The position numbers and the translations under genes are program-made. Positions 30,874 to 39,985 of a stretch of 64,000 nucleotides of DNA are shown here, piece by piece. This DNA is from Mesorhizobium sp. (GTDB lineage Bacteria; Pseudomonadota; Alphaproteobacteria; Rhizobiales; Rhizobiaceae), in assembly GCF_023954305.1 (NCBI RefSeq), contig NZ_JAMLIG010000004.1, positions 186,001 to 250,000 of the forward strand, in the 5' to 3' direction. The notes below the pieces were generated by a model that was not told the DNA's origin, searched no databases, and saw only the letters and a program-made list of their open reading frames with translations. The first letter of the stretch is position 1. Each line of letters starts with the position of its first letter.

Positions 30874-31458
30874 CTACAGCGCGTAGCGCATCAGCGGCCG
30901 GCCGGCCTTGCGGGTCGCCACGCAGGCGAAGCCCGCCTTTTCGAACACCCGGGTCGAGCCGACGAACAGACCGACCGAGCGCGAATCCTTCGACAGGTCG
31001 ATCGGGCAGGCTTCCAGGACCCGGGCGCCGCCCTGCCTTGCGAAGCCGAGGCCCGCCTCGACCAGGCGATGGGTCAGGCCCCTGCCCCGCGCCGAAGAAC
31101 GCAAGAAGAAGCAGGAGATCGCCCACACCGACGAATCGGCCGCGTCGTCGGCGACGAGCGGCGCCGAAACCCGCCCCGCATTGTTCCATTCGGGCACGTC
31201 GGCGCGCGGACCGATCTGCATCCAGCCGACGGCGCGGCCGTCCGAATAGGCGAGCAGGCCGGGCGGCGGGCCGGCCATGATCCTGTCGCGCATATGGTCC
31301 TTGTTGCGCTGCCCGTTGCTCTGCCGCCGCGCCGCGGGTGGCAGGCGGAAATAGGTGCACCAGCAGCCGTAGCACGCGCCCTGCTTGCCGAAGAGATCTT
31401 CGAAATCGGGCCAGCGCTCGGGCGTCAGCGGCAGGATGCTGTCAGCAGCCATCGTCAT
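30874..31458 (-). CDS. GNAT family N-acetyltransferase
   Basis: This 194-residue protein has an N-terminal Cys-rich segment ACYGCWCTYFRLP seen in one GNAT subgroup, and a core containing ISCFFLRSSARGRGLTHRLV, where RGRGLT is the acetyl-CoA pyrophosphate loop. The acceptor substrate is unknown. No clear Shine-Dalgarno precedes the ATG; instead a perfect 9-bp hairpin ends four bases upstream. It is divergent from dinB and close to the SOS box. Confidence 0.85.
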   Translation of the reverse strand: MTMAADSILPLTPERWPDFEDLFGKQGACYGCWCTYFRLPPAARRQSNGQRNKDHMRDRIMAGPPPGLLAYSDGRAVGWMQIGPRADVPEWNNAGRVSAPLVADDAADSSVWAISCFFLRSSARGRGLTHRLVEAGLGFARQGGARVLEACPIDLSKDSRSVGLFVGSTRVFEKAGFACVATRKAGRPLMRYAL

Positions 31459-31462
31459 ACTT

Positions 31463-31483
31463 GCGACCGGCCTTGCCGGTCGC
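31463..31483. other. Perfect palindrome upstream of the GNAT gene
   Basis: GCGACCGGC, loop CTT, GCCGGTCGC: a 9-bp perfect stem ending four bases before the GNAT start and 26 bases before the dinB LexA box. It may be an operator or a 5'-UTR hairpin. Confidence 0.4.
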
Positions 31484-31508
31484 CCCCCGCTCTTCTATCA
31501 TTGCAAAT

Positions 31509-31523
31509 GTTCACTCTATGTTC
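31509..31523 (+). promoter_or_regulatory. LexA (SOS) box of dinB
   Basis: GTTCACTCTATGTTC is an exact GTTC-N7-GTTC, the alphaproteobacterial LexA operator. It ends ten bases before the ATG at 31533 and overlaps another ATG at 31518, so the downstream start is favoured and the gene should be DNA-damage inducible. Confidence 0.8.
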
Positions 31524-31532
31524 TCAGGCAAC

Positions 31533-32846
31533 ATGCCGTCTGTCAACGACCCCGCGCATGGTTTCTGCCGCGATTGCCTGACGCTGCAATCGAAGGCGGC
31601 GCGGCGCTGCGAACGTTGCGGCAGCCCCCGTCTCACAGCACATCCGGAACTCTATTCTCTCCATCTCGCCCATATCGACTGCGACGCCTTCTACGCCTCC
31701 GTCGAGAAGCGCGACAATCCGGATCTCGCCGACAAGCCGGTCATCATCGGCGGCGGCAAGCGCGGCGTCGTCTCCACCGCCTGCTACATCGCCCGCATTC
31801 ACGGGGTGCGCTCGGCGATGCCGATGTTCAAGGCCCTGGAGGCCTGCCCTAAAGCCGTGGTGATCAAGCCCGACATGGAGAAATACGCCCGCGTCGGCCG
31901 CGAGGTGCGGCAGATGATGCAGGCGCTGACGCCGCTGGTCCAGCCGATCTCGATCGACGAGGCCTTTCTCGACCTCGCGGGCACCGAGCGCCTGCACGGC
32001 ATGCCGCCGGCGCTGGTGCTGGCGCGCTTCGCCCGCCGGGTCGAGAAGGAGATCGGCATCACCGTCTCGGTCGGCCTCTCCTACTGCAAGTTCCTCGCCA
32101 AGGTAGCGTCGGACTTCAACAAGCCGCGCGGCTTTTCGGTCATCGGCGAGGCGGAAGCGGTGAACTTCCTGGCCGCGCAGCCGGTGACGCTGATCTGGGG
32201 CGTCGGCAAGGCCTTCGCCGCGGTGCTGGAGCGCGACGGGCTGCGCACCATCGGCCAGCTCCAGCGCATGGAGCGCGCCGAGCTGATGCGCCGCTACGGC
32301 ACGATGGGCGACCGGCTCTACCACCTGTCGCGCGGCGAGGACGAGCGCGCCGTCCATGTCGAGCGCGAGGCCAAGAGCGTCTCGGCCGAGACCACCTTCA
32401 ACGACGATCTGTCCTCGGCCGCCGACCTCGTTCCGATCCTGCGGGCGCTGTCGGAGAAGGTCTCGTCGCGTCTCAAGAAATCCGGCATCGCCGGCCGCAC
32501 GGTCGTGCTGAAGCTCAAGACCCACGACTTCAAGCTCCGCACCCGCAACCGGCAGCTCGCCGACCCGACGCGTCTCGCCGACCGCATCTTCGCCACCGGC
32601 CGCGAGCTGCTCGCGAAGGAGACCGACGGGACACGCTACCGGCTGATCGGCATCGGCGTCTCGGATCTCACCGACGACGCCCGTGCCGACCCGCCCGACC
32701 TTGTCGACGCGCAGGCCGGCAAGCGGGCGAAGGCGGAAGGTGCGGTCGACATTCTGCGCGGCAAGTTCGGCCGCGCCGCGGTCGAGACCGGCTACACGTT
32801 CGGCAAGGGCCGCAACGCGCACCCGCCCGAGGCGCTGGAGGATTGA
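31533..32846 (+). CDS. dinB: DNA polymerase IV
   Basis: This Y-family translesion polymerase has 437 residues from MPSVNDPAHG. The rhizobial-type N-terminal zinc-ribbon-like extension (CRDC...CERC) precedes the polymerase core. Catalytic motifs are HIDCDAFYASVEKRDNP and SIDEAFLDLAG (metal-binding Asp/Asp-Glu), followed by the helix-hairpin-helix thumb (TLIWGVGKAFAAVLERDGL) and a little-finger domain. A perfect LexA box overlaps the next upstream ATG. No C-terminal QLxLF-type clamp motif is obvious in the last residues (GKGRNAHPPEALED). Confidence 0.94.
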   Translation: MPSVNDPAHGFCRDCLTLQSKAARRCERCGSPRLTAHPELYSLHLAHIDCDAFYASVEKRDNPDLADKPVIIGGGKRGVVSTACYIARIHGVRSAMPMFKALEACPKAVVIKPDMEKYARVGREVRQMMQALTPLVQPISIDEAFLDLAGTERLHGMPPALVLARFARRVEKEIGITVSVGLSYCKFLAKVASDFNKPRGFSVIGEAEAVNFLAAQPVTLIWGVGKAFAAVLERDGLRTIGQLQRMERAELMRRYGTMGDRLYHLSRGEDERAVHVEREAKSVSAETTFNDDLSSAADLVPILRALSEKVSSRLKKSGIAGRTVVLKLKTHDFKLRTRNRQLADPTRLADRIFATGRELLAKETDGTRYRLIGIGVSDLTDDARADPPDLVDAQAGKRAKAEGAVDILRGKFGRAAVETGYTFGKGRNAHPPEALED

Positions 32847-32850
32847 CCCG

Positions 32851-33363
32851 TCACGTGCGGCGGAGCTCGATGCGGCTGGTGACGATGCGCTCGCCGGACT
32901 TCGGGTCCTCGTCCACGGTCGTCAGCCGCAGCCCGTTTTCGCCGACCTTCTCGACGGTCATCTGCGCGGCGCGGTCGCCGTTGACTTCCTTCGCCCAGCG
33001 TATGCCGAGGTTGATCGAATCGCCGGAACGCTTGCCGGAAAGGCCCGCCACGCCGGTGCCCGCGCCCGTATAGCTGCCCTTGTAGCTGGTGCCGCTGGCG
33101 GTCAGGTCGGCCGAGATGCCGCGAGAGACGATCACGAGGCCGCGACATCTGCCGTCGAGCGACAGCGACGTGTCGCTGGTGTCGGTCTGGAACGTGCAGT
33201 CGACCTTGATCGGCGAGGAATTGGTCCGCACTTTCACGGTCCCCTGTCCGGCCCAGTTTCCTTCCAGCGAGCCGAGGAATTCGCCGTCGTTCGCGTGCGC
33301 CGCGAAGCCGCCGGCCGGCGCGATGCACGCCGCCAGAAGAAGCGTTTTCAGGATCTTGGTCAT
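32851..33363 (-). CDS. Exported beta-rich hypothetical protein
   Basis: This 170-residue protein has a signal peptide (1-24, ending FAAHA-ND) and a mature domain with alternating short strands (GEFLGSLEGNWAGQGTVKVR, GRCRGLVIVSRGISADLTAS, SYKGSYTGAGTGVAG), suggesting a small lipocalin-like barrel. Two cysteines (in VDCTFQ and GRCRGL) could form a disulfide. The ATG at 33363 has GAGGA just upstream; the longer frame lacks a signal peptide. Function unknown. Confidence 0.8.
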   Translation of the reverse strand: MTKILKTLLLAACIAPAGGFAAHANDGEFLGSLEGNWAGQGTVKVRTNSSPIKVDCTFQTDTSDTSLSLDGRCRGLVIVSRGISADLTASGTSYKGSYTGAGTGVAGLSGKRSGDSINLGIRWAKEVNGDRAAQMTVEKVGENGLRLTTVDEDPKSGERIVTSRIELRRT

Positions 33364-33551
33364 CGTTGGTCCTCGCTTGTCTTGGGTGCGGGACAACTTT
33401 TCCGGCGCTTCCCGGTTCCGGACGGATTGACGCGGCGACATCGGCGGCGCCTGTGAGGAAATGGCCCGCAGCGGCGATCATCGCTGGACGCGGGACGGCG
33501 CCATACCCGACAATGGCACCCGAGTCGAGGCGGTGCGACGGGCGGATTGGA

Positions 33552-36500
33552 ATGACGGAAGAACGGCGGATCAGGGATCCCCTGAAACGGGAATTGGCGG
33601 GCCTGTCGCAGCGCGGCGCCGAAGAGGCGCGCGCGCCGGCGCGGCCTTTCATCCACCTGCGCGTCCACTCGGCCTATTCGCTGCTCGAAGGTGCGCTGCC
33701 GCTCAAGAAGATCGTCGGCCACGCGATCAAGGACAACCAGCCGGCCATCGCCGTCACCGACACCAACAATCTGTTCGGCGCGCTGGAATTCGCGCAATAC
33801 GCCTCGAAGGACGGTGTCCAGCCGATCATCGGCTGCCAGCTCGACACCGCCTTCGCCGATGCTTCCGCGGATGCGCCCCCCGGCCACAAGAAGCCGCGGT
33901 CGACCTTCCCGCTTGTCCTGATCGCGGCGACCGAGACCGGCTACGCCAATCTCGTCCGTCTCGTCAGCCGCGCCTATCTCGACAATCCGGCCGAGCTGGG
34001 CATCCAGGTCAGCACCGCATGGCTGGCCGAACTCGCTAGCGGCATCATCTGCCTCACCGGCGGCGAAGGCGGACCGGTGGGCGCCGCACTCAAGGACGAC
34101 CATCATGCCGTGGCGGCCGAGCGGCTCGACCTTCTCGCCCGCATCTTCGACGACCGCCTCTACGTCGAGCTGCAGCGTCCGGCCGGCTACGACAGGGCGG
34201 TCGAGGCCGCCACCGTGGCGCTCGCCTACGACAGGCGGCTGCCGCTGGTCGCCACCAACGAGGCCTTCTTCCTCGCGCGGGAAGACTTCGAGGCGCATGA
34301 CGCGCTGATGGCGATCGCCGAGGGGTCGGTCGTCGCCGTCGACGATCGCCGCCGGCTCACTCCGGACCACCACCTCAGGAGCCAGGCCCACATGGCGGCG
34401 CTCTTCGCCGACCTGCCCGAGGCGCTCGACAACACGGTCGAGATCGCCATGCGCTGCTCTTATTTTCCGAAGAACCGCAAGCCGATCCTGCCGCGCTTCG
34501 CCGGCGCCGACGTCGACGACGCCGAAGCCGCCGAGCGCGCCGAAGCCGAGGAGCTCGCCCGCCAGGCGCGCGAGGGGCTGGCGATGCGGCTCGCCACCCG
34601 CGGCCTGACGGAAGGCTTCACGGCCGGGCAATATGCCGAACGGCTCGACTACGAGATCGGCATCATCCAGAAGATGAAGTTCCCGGGCTACTTCCTGATC
34701 GTGTCCGACTTCATCAAATGGGCCAAGGCGCAAGGCATACCGGTCGGACCGGGCCGCGGCTCGGGCGCGGGCTCGCTGGTCGCCTATGCGCTGACCATCA
34801 CCGATGTCGACCCGACCCGCTTCTCGTTGCTGTTCGAGCGCTTTCTCAATCCCGACCGCGTGTCGATGCCCGACTTCGACATCGACTTCTGCCAGGACCG
34901 TCGCGACGAGGTCATCCGCTACGTCCAGGGCAAATACGGCCGCGACCAGGTCGCGCAGATCATCACCTTCGGCACGCTGCAGGCGCGCGCAGTGCTGCGC
35001 GACGTCGGTCGCGTGCTGCAGATGCCCTACGGCCAGGTCGACCGGCTGTGCAAGATGGTGCCGCAGAACCCGGCCAACCCGGTCAAGCTGGCGGACGCGA
35101 TCGCGGCCGAGCCGCGCTTCCAGGAGGAGGTCGAGAAGGAGCCGGTGGTCCAGACCCTGCTCGACATCGCGCAAAAACTCGAAGGCCTCTACCGCCACGC
35201 CTCGACGCACGCCGCCGGCATCGTCATCGGCGACCGGCCGCTCTCCGAGCTCGTCCCGATGTATCGCGACCCGCGCTCCGACATGCCGGTGACGCAGTTC
35301 AACATGAAGAAGGTCGAGGACGCCGGCCTCGTCAAGTTCGACTTCCTCGGCCTGAAGACGCTGACCGTCTTGGAAACGGCGGTGAAGCTGATCCGCCGGC
35401 GCGGCATCGAGATCGATCTCGCGCTTTTGCCGCTCGACGATCCGAAGACCTACGGGATGCTCTCGCGCGGCGAGGTCGTCGGCGTGTTCCAGGTGGAATC
35501 GGCCGGCATGCGCAAGGCGCTGATCGGCATGAAGCCGGACCGGATCGAGGACATCATCGCGCTGGTGGCGCTCTATCGCCCCGGCCCGATGGAGAACATT
35601 CCGACCTACAATGCCCGAAAGCACGGCGAGGAGGAGATCGCCTCGATCCATCCGAAGATCGACCATCTGGTGAGGGAGACTCAAGGGGTCATCGTCTACC
35701 AGGAACAGGTGATGCAGATCGCCCAGGAACTCGCCGGCTATTCGCTGGGCGAAGCCGACCTTCTGCGCCGCGCGATGGGCAAGAAGATCCGCGCCGAGAT
35801 GGATCAGCAGCGCGAGCGGTTCGTCTCGGGCGCCGTCGAGCGCGGGGTCGCCAAGCCGCAGGCCGACTTCATCTTCGACCTCTTGGCGAAATTCGCCGAC
35901 TACGGTTTCAACAAGAGCCACGCGGCCGCCTACGCGATCGTCTCCTACCAGACCGCCTATCTCAAGGCGCACCATCCGGTCGAGTTTCTCGCCGCGTCGA
36001 TGACGCTCGACATGGGCAACACCGACAAGCTGTCGGAATTCCGCCAGGACGCGATGCGCCTCGGCATCGAGGTCGTGCCGCCCTCGGTCAGGACCTCCGA
36101 CCGCGACTTCGAGGTCGACGGCAACCGCATCTTCTATTCGCTCGCCGCAATAAAGGGCGTCGGCGACGCGGCGGTGCGCCATATCGTCGAGAAGCGGCGC
36201 GAGAAGCAGTTTGCCGACCTCGAGGATTTCTGCGAGCGCGTCGACCCGAAGATCGTCGGCAAGCGGGTGTTCGAGAGCCTGATCCAGGCCGGAGCCTTCG
36301 ACTGTTTCGGCCACGACCGCGCGGCGATGATGGCCGGCATCGAGCGGATGATGGGGCTCGCCTCCCGGGCGTCCGAGGACGCCGCGCTCGGCATGTCCGA
36401 TATGTTCGGCTCGGCCTCGGCGGCCAGGCAGCAGAAGCTGCATTTGCCGGCAGCCGAGCCGTGGCTGCCGGCGGAGCGGTTGCAGCGCGAATTCGCCGCG

Positions 36501-37088
36501 GTCGGCTTCTATCTGTCGGCGCATCCGCTGGACGAATACCGGGTGGTGCTCGACAGGATGCGCGTGCAGGGCTGGGCCGACTTCCAGGCGGCGGTGAAGC
36601 GCGGCGCCTCGGCGGGGCGGCTGGCGGGCACCGTGACCTCGGCCAAGGAGCGCAAGACCCGCACCGGCAACAAGATGTGCGTCGTCAACCTCTCCGACAT
36701 GTCCGGGCAATACGAGGCAGTCCTGTTCTCCGAGACGCTCGCCCAGTACCGCGACCTCCTCGTCGAGGGAAAGTCGGTGGTCATCACCGTCGCCGCCGAG
36801 GACCGGCCGGAAGGCGTTAATCTGCGCGTCAATTCGGTGCAGGCGCTCGACGAGGAAGCGGCCAGGCACCAGAAGGCGCTGCGCATCTTCCTACGCGACC
36901 CCGCTCCGCTCAACACGCTGTCGTCGCAGCTGCAGCAGCGCGGCGAGAGCCAGGTCTCCTTCGTGGTGCTGAAGGGCGAGGGCCAGGGCGAGGTCGAGAT
37001 CGAACTGCCCGGCCGCTACCGCGTCGATCCACGCATCGCCGCCGCCATGCGGGCGGTGACCGGCGTGGTCGAAGTGGAACTGGTGTAA
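33552..37088 (+). CDS. dnaE: DNA polymerase III subunit alpha
   Basis: This is the replicative polymerase catalytic subunit, 1178 residues. It has an N-terminal PHP domain (FIHLRVHSAYSLLEGALPLK), the polymerase palm with GPGRGSGAGSLVAYAL and the catalytic-Asp motif MPDFDIDFCQDRRDEV near residue 440, fingers and HhH (SLAAIKGVGDAAVRHIVE), and a C-terminal OB fold with the clamp-binding region (LAGTVTSAKERKTRTGNKM). The start is MTEERRIRDPLKREL; the open frame upstream is not conserved. This is DnaE1, not the error-prone DnaE2, because it has the full length and no imuA/imuB neighbours. Confidence 0.97.
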   Translation: MTEERRIRDPLKRELAGLSQRGAEEARAPARPFIHLRVHSAYSLLEGALPLKKIVGHAIKDNQPAIAVTDTNNLFGALEFAQYASKDGVQPIIGCQLDTAFADASADAPPGHKKPRSTFPLVLIAATETGYANLVRLVSRAYLDNPAELGIQVSTAWLAELASGIICLTGGEGGPVGAALKDDHHAVAAERLDLLARIFDDRLYVELQRPAGYDRAVEAATVALAYDRRLPLVATNEAFFLAREDFEAHDALMAIAEGSVVAVDDRRRLTPDHHLRSQAHMAALFADLPEALDNTVEIAMRCSYFPKNRKPILPRFAGADVDDAEAAERAEAEELARQAREGLAMRLATRGLTEGFTAGQYAERLDYEIGIIQKMKFPGYFLIVSDFIKWAKAQGIPVGPGRGSGAGSLVAYALTITDVDPTRFSLLFERFLNPDRVSMPDFDIDFCQDRRDEVIRYVQGKYGRDQVAQIITFGTLQARAVLRDVGRVLQMPYGQVDRLCKMVPQNPANPVKLADAIAAEPRFQEEVEKEPVVQTLLDIAQKLEGLYRHASTHAAGIVIGDRPLSELVPMYRDPRSDMPVTQFNMKKVEDAGLVKFDFLGLKTLTVLETAVKLIRRRGIEIDLALLPLDDPKTYGMLSRGEVVGVFQVESAGMRKALIGMKPDRIEDIIALVALYRPGPMENIPTYNARKHGEEEIASIHPKIDHLVRETQGVIVYQEQVMQIAQELAGYSLGEADLLRRAMGKKIRAEMDQQRERFVSGAVERGVAKPQADFIFDLLAKFADYGFNKSHAAAYAIVSYQTAYLKAHHPVEFLAASMTLDMGNTDKLSEFRQDAMRLGIEVVPPSVRTSDRDFEVDGNRIFYSLAAIKGVGDAAVRHIVEKRREKQFADLEDFCERVDPKIVGKRVFESLIQAGAFDCFGHDRAAMMAGIERMMGLASRASEDAALGMSDMFGSASAARQQKLHLPAAEPWLPAERLQREFAAVGFYLSAHPLDEYRVVLDRMRVQGWADFQAAVKRGASAGRLAGTVTSAKERKTRTGNKMCVVNLSDMSGQYEAVLFSETLAQYRDLLVEGKSVVITVAAEDRPEGVNLRVNSVQALDEEAARHQKALRIFLRDPAPLNTLSSQLQQRGESQVSFVVLKGEGQGEVEIELPGRYRVDPRIAAAMRAVTGVVEVELV

Positions 37089-37104
37089 GGGGCTTGTCGG
37101 GGCT

Positions 37105-38145
37105 TTATTTTCGCGTCAGCGCCAGTCCAAGCCCGATGACGGCAATATCCCTGAACAGACGGAATGCTTCCATCTTCTCCTGCCGCTCGACCTCCATGAG
37201 GTAGCTCGTCTGCGTCGAATCCAGGAAGCAGTTTCCGTTGACGAGTTCGTAGTCGACATATCCGGCGACGCCGTCGCGGGTCAGCACCCTGCAATAGGCG
37301 TGGCCCGATGAAGGCGACGGCTTCATGCCGAGAAGGACCACTTCCGTGCCGTTGGCAAGAGGTCTCAAGATGCGGGAGAATTTGCCCGGATTTTCTCGCA
37401 GGTTGGCGAAGTTCGACTTGGCGTTCTGGATGTAGCCGGTCGGAAAGTCCGGAGCGCCGATCGCCAGACCAGGCGACTGGACTTGCGGACTTGCGCCCAT
37501 GGCGGGCCCCGACCGGCCCAATGCAAGCAGACATGCCTCCGTCGAGTATTGCCTGCGCAGGGCTTCGCCAACCGCCCCTTTGGCAGCGTCCGACAGGTTC
37601 CAATAGGCGCTGACCTCGTCGACTGCTTCCCGGCAGAGGCCTGCTTGGTCGAGATTTCGGATTCTGGTTTCCTCGGCCAGCTTCCTGTCGTTTTCCTCCT
37701 CCTCCGCGATCGTCGGAAGGCCCAGGACCCGCCGGCAGTCGTCGATCGACTTGCGCCGCCTGCCGGCTTCGACCACGTGAGGGTGGAATTCGAATTCGTC
37801 GGACCAGCCGTCGTGCTTTTCGTTCAACCCAAGCTTGCATACTTGGTAGATATCCGCGGCCATGAGGTCGGTTGCTGGCCGGTCCGCCGTTGGAGGCCTT
37901 GATTTCTCTCCGCCGCAGCCCCCCGCTATTCTGCATAGCCTAAGGTCCATTTTGACCCCGATATAATCTCCACTCAATGAATTCAACGTCTGCAGAAGCA
38001 ACAGCGGGAGGACGACCACCGATATGATCAGGTACACTCCTTTCACGTACCACGCTCTGTTCAGGCCCCTGATATGCCGAAATGTCAGGTAGTTAATGCC
38101 GAACAGCGTGCACAGTACGACGCCGAACTCGATAAGTATTGCCAT
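37105..38145 (-). CDS. Membrane protein with SH3-like domain, hypothetical
   Basis: This 346-residue protein has two N-terminal membrane helices (about 1-18 and 33-58), a soluble middle with several cysteines (LRLCRIAGGCGG, DCRRVLGLP, LCREAVDE), then an SH3-like segment at about 255-315 (NFANLRENPGKFSRILRPLA, VEVVLLG-type strands, CRVLTRDGVAGYVDYELVNG) and a short C-terminal hydrophobic stretch. Bacterial SH3 domains usually bind cell wall. GGGGGAGAGG precedes the ATG. The 5' part and upstream DNA are more AT-rich than the surroundings, suggesting acquisition. No family recognised. Confidence 0.72.
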   Translation of the reverse strand: MAILIEFGVVLCTLFGINYLTFRHIRGLNRAWYVKGVYLIISVVVLPLLLLQTLNSLSGDYIGVKMDLRLCRIAGGCGGEKSRPPTADRPATDLMAADIYQVCKLGLNEKHDGWSDEFEFHPHVVEAGRRRKSIDDCRRVLGLPTIAEEEENDRKLAEETRIRNLDQAGLCREAVDEVSAYWNLSDAAKGAVGEALRRQYSTEACLLALGRSGPAMGASPQVQSPGLAIGAPDFPTGYIQNAKSNFANLRENPGKFSRILRPLANGTEVVLLGMKPSPSSGHAYCRVLTRDGVAGYVDYELVNGNCFLDSTQTSYLMEVERQEKMEAFRLFRDIAVIGLGLALTRK

Positions 38146-38612
38146 CCCCGATACCTCTCCCCCAAAGTACTTTTTACCACGCTTGAAAACTCATTTCAGC
38201 AGTGAATATTGATTTGCCGACGATTGAGGAGGCTCGGTAGGGGATGATGTAATCTGCTGTTTTTCGGCCCCTCGTGGAAGCATGGGATGCGGGCCTTGGC
38301 GCAATGCCAGGATGTGCCGTATCCCGGAACTGCCTCATCGATGCATGACCGACCGCGCCTTTCTCCCCGCGATCAATGGGTCCCGGCTGGCCTCCGGCCG
38401 CCGGGATGACGGCGCGCGGGCGGCTTGCGCCGGCCTGCACGGTCAGGCTTGAGCGCCTCCCCCTGTGCATCGATCGCCCCCGGAAGAAATTGCCTCTCGC
38501 CGCCAACACCTTGTTCCCATTCACCATTCGCCATTCACCATTCACTTTTTTTATCCACGCCCTTTTCGCCCTGCCGCATCATGTGCCCCGGTGCGACGCA
38601 AAGGAGCCGGCA
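38146..38612. other. Gene-free stretch with repeats and hairpins
   Basis: About 470 bases. It contains an AT-rich promoter-like part (38150-38230), a strong hairpin at 38381-38406 (TCCCGG...CCGGGA), the solo 7-bp repeat array at 38519-38546, then a run of seven T. An open minus-strand frame starts in the array but has low-complexity, non-conserved content and is not called. Confidence 0.6.
38519..38546 (+). repeat. Solo heptanucleotide array (ATTCACC)n
   Basis: ATTCACC, ATTCGCC, ATTCACC and ATTCACT: the same unit, length and terminal ATTCACT variant as the right array at 2650-2677, with one substitution. No four-helix-bundle gene or inverted partner is found nearby. It could be a remnant or an empty site of the same element class. 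Confidence 0.8.
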
Positions 38613-39071
38613 GTGAGTTGGAAGGCGAAGACAGGAAGGGGACAGGAGTTGCTGGTCAACATCGTCTCGACCCTGCTTGCGCTCGCCGCCCTCGCAGAGC
38701 GGGCTGCCGGCGACAGCCCCTGGGTCCGCTTCAGCGTGCTGTGGGCTGCCCGGCAGGCCGACCTGATCGCCCGGGACTACGTCGCCGGCTCCACTTGGAA
38801 TAGGGCCGGCCGGCTCTGGTCGCCCGCGCTGCCGAACGTCCGCTACGGCACCGGGCCGGCCGACGCGCTCGACATCGCCGCTTCGCTGCGCGCGCTGGCG
38901 ATGGTCATCAGCGGCATCGCCGCCTATCTCCGGCGCGTGTCGGTCTGGCGGCAGGATCAGGCAGTGGGCGAGGCCGGCGACGAGGTCAACCCACTCCGCG
39001 GCCTCGACGTATTCATGCGGAGGCTTCGAAACGCAGTCTTCTCGCCGGTCGAATTCCGCGATACGTCGTAG
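38613..39071 (+). CDS. Hypothetical protein
   Basis: This 152-residue protein starts with GTG at 38613 (MSWKAKTGRGQELLVNIVST). It is helix-rich with moderately hydrophobic stretches (LLALAALAERAAGD, ALAMVISGIAAYLRRV) and no signal peptide or recognised domain. The open frame extends upstream across the repeat array without a better start. It lies between the solo heptad array and a REP-like palindrome, an interval that looks like a hotspot for small repeats. Coding is supported by its length and by protein-like composition only. Confidence 0.6.
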   Translation: MSWKAKTGRGQELLVNIVSTLLALAALAERAAGDSPWVRFSVLWAARQADLIARDYVAGSTWNRAGRLWSPALPNVRYGTGPADALDIAASLRALAMVISGIAAYLRRVSVWRQDQAVGEAGDEVNPLRGLDVFMRRLRNAVFSPVEFRDTS

Positions 39072-39080
39072 AGATCCGCA

Positions 39081-39159
39081 GGGGACAGTTTACTTTGTTT
39101 CCGCCCGCGCAAGCCTTGCACGGGCGACGCCCTCGTGCGGAAAAAAGTAAACTGTCCCC
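39081..39159. repeat. REP-like palindrome (GGGGACAGTTTACTTT arms)
   Basis: The left arm 39081-39104 and right arm 39137-39159 are inverted copies with GGGGACAGTTTACTTT at the outer ends and TTTCCGC at the inner ends. Short hairpins (GCAAGCCTTGC, GGGCGACGCCC) fill the middle. This motif class is typical of REP sequences mobilised by REP-associated tyrosine transposases; no transposase is present here. Confidence 0.7.
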
Positions 39160-39164
39160 GGCAC

Positions 39165-39985
39165 TTAACTCCCTCCGCCGTCATGCTCGGGCGAAAAAAC
39201 CCACCGTCCCCGGACACTTGCCGAACGCGCCTGGCGCATCGAGTCAGCTTCCCGCCGATACCTCTCCGCCCAGTCGCGGCTCGTGGCGTCCGCCAGCTTG
39301 GCCACCGCCGGCTTCACATCGACGGCTTCGGGAGCCACGACCCCGAGCGCCGCGCACAGCCGCTCCAGTTCGCCGGCCGGATCGGCCGCCAGGTCTTCGT
39401 AGACGATCCGATGCGGCTCGATCCCCTGCGCCGCGAACCAAATGTTCCACTCCGCGTCGAAGTTTTCGAGGTCCGTCACCTCGCGATGCAACCGGGCGAA
39501 GTCGTAATACGGCTCCGCCGGGGGCGCGAGACGTTCGAGTTCGCTACCGTCCGGCGCGACGTGCCACAGGCCCGACTGCTCGGCCTTCACCAGCGAGATC
39601 GCCTGCCCGACCTTGTCGCGCCGCGACAGGTGGACATAGAGCAGCGGCCCGAAAGCGCGTTCGAAGCGGGCGCGGCCGGGAGGAAGGCCCGGATGGACGA
39701 GGTCGATGAAACGATCGAGATCGGCGACATTCTCGCGCATCAGCCTCAGCCCGAACATGTCCGTGCCGCCCTGCCCCGCCTTGATCGCCGCGGCGAGATA
39801 GGCGCGGGCGAAGTCCTCCTGCGAGAGGCTTTCGGCTGGAGGCACGCCCCAGGCCTCCGCCCATTCGGGAATGAAGCGGCTGATAAAGGAATCGGGATCG
39901 CCTGCCCTGCCGGTGGATTTCAGCAGGCGGCAAAGCAGCGTGCTGCCGGTGCGCGGCGTGGCGCAGATGATGTAGGCGCGTGCGC

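Noticed and set aside
38174..38545. 123-codon minus-strand frame beginning in the solo heptad array
   Set aside because: Composition is Arg/Gly/Pro-rich and follows the hairpin DNA; no domain, and the start is created by the repeat.
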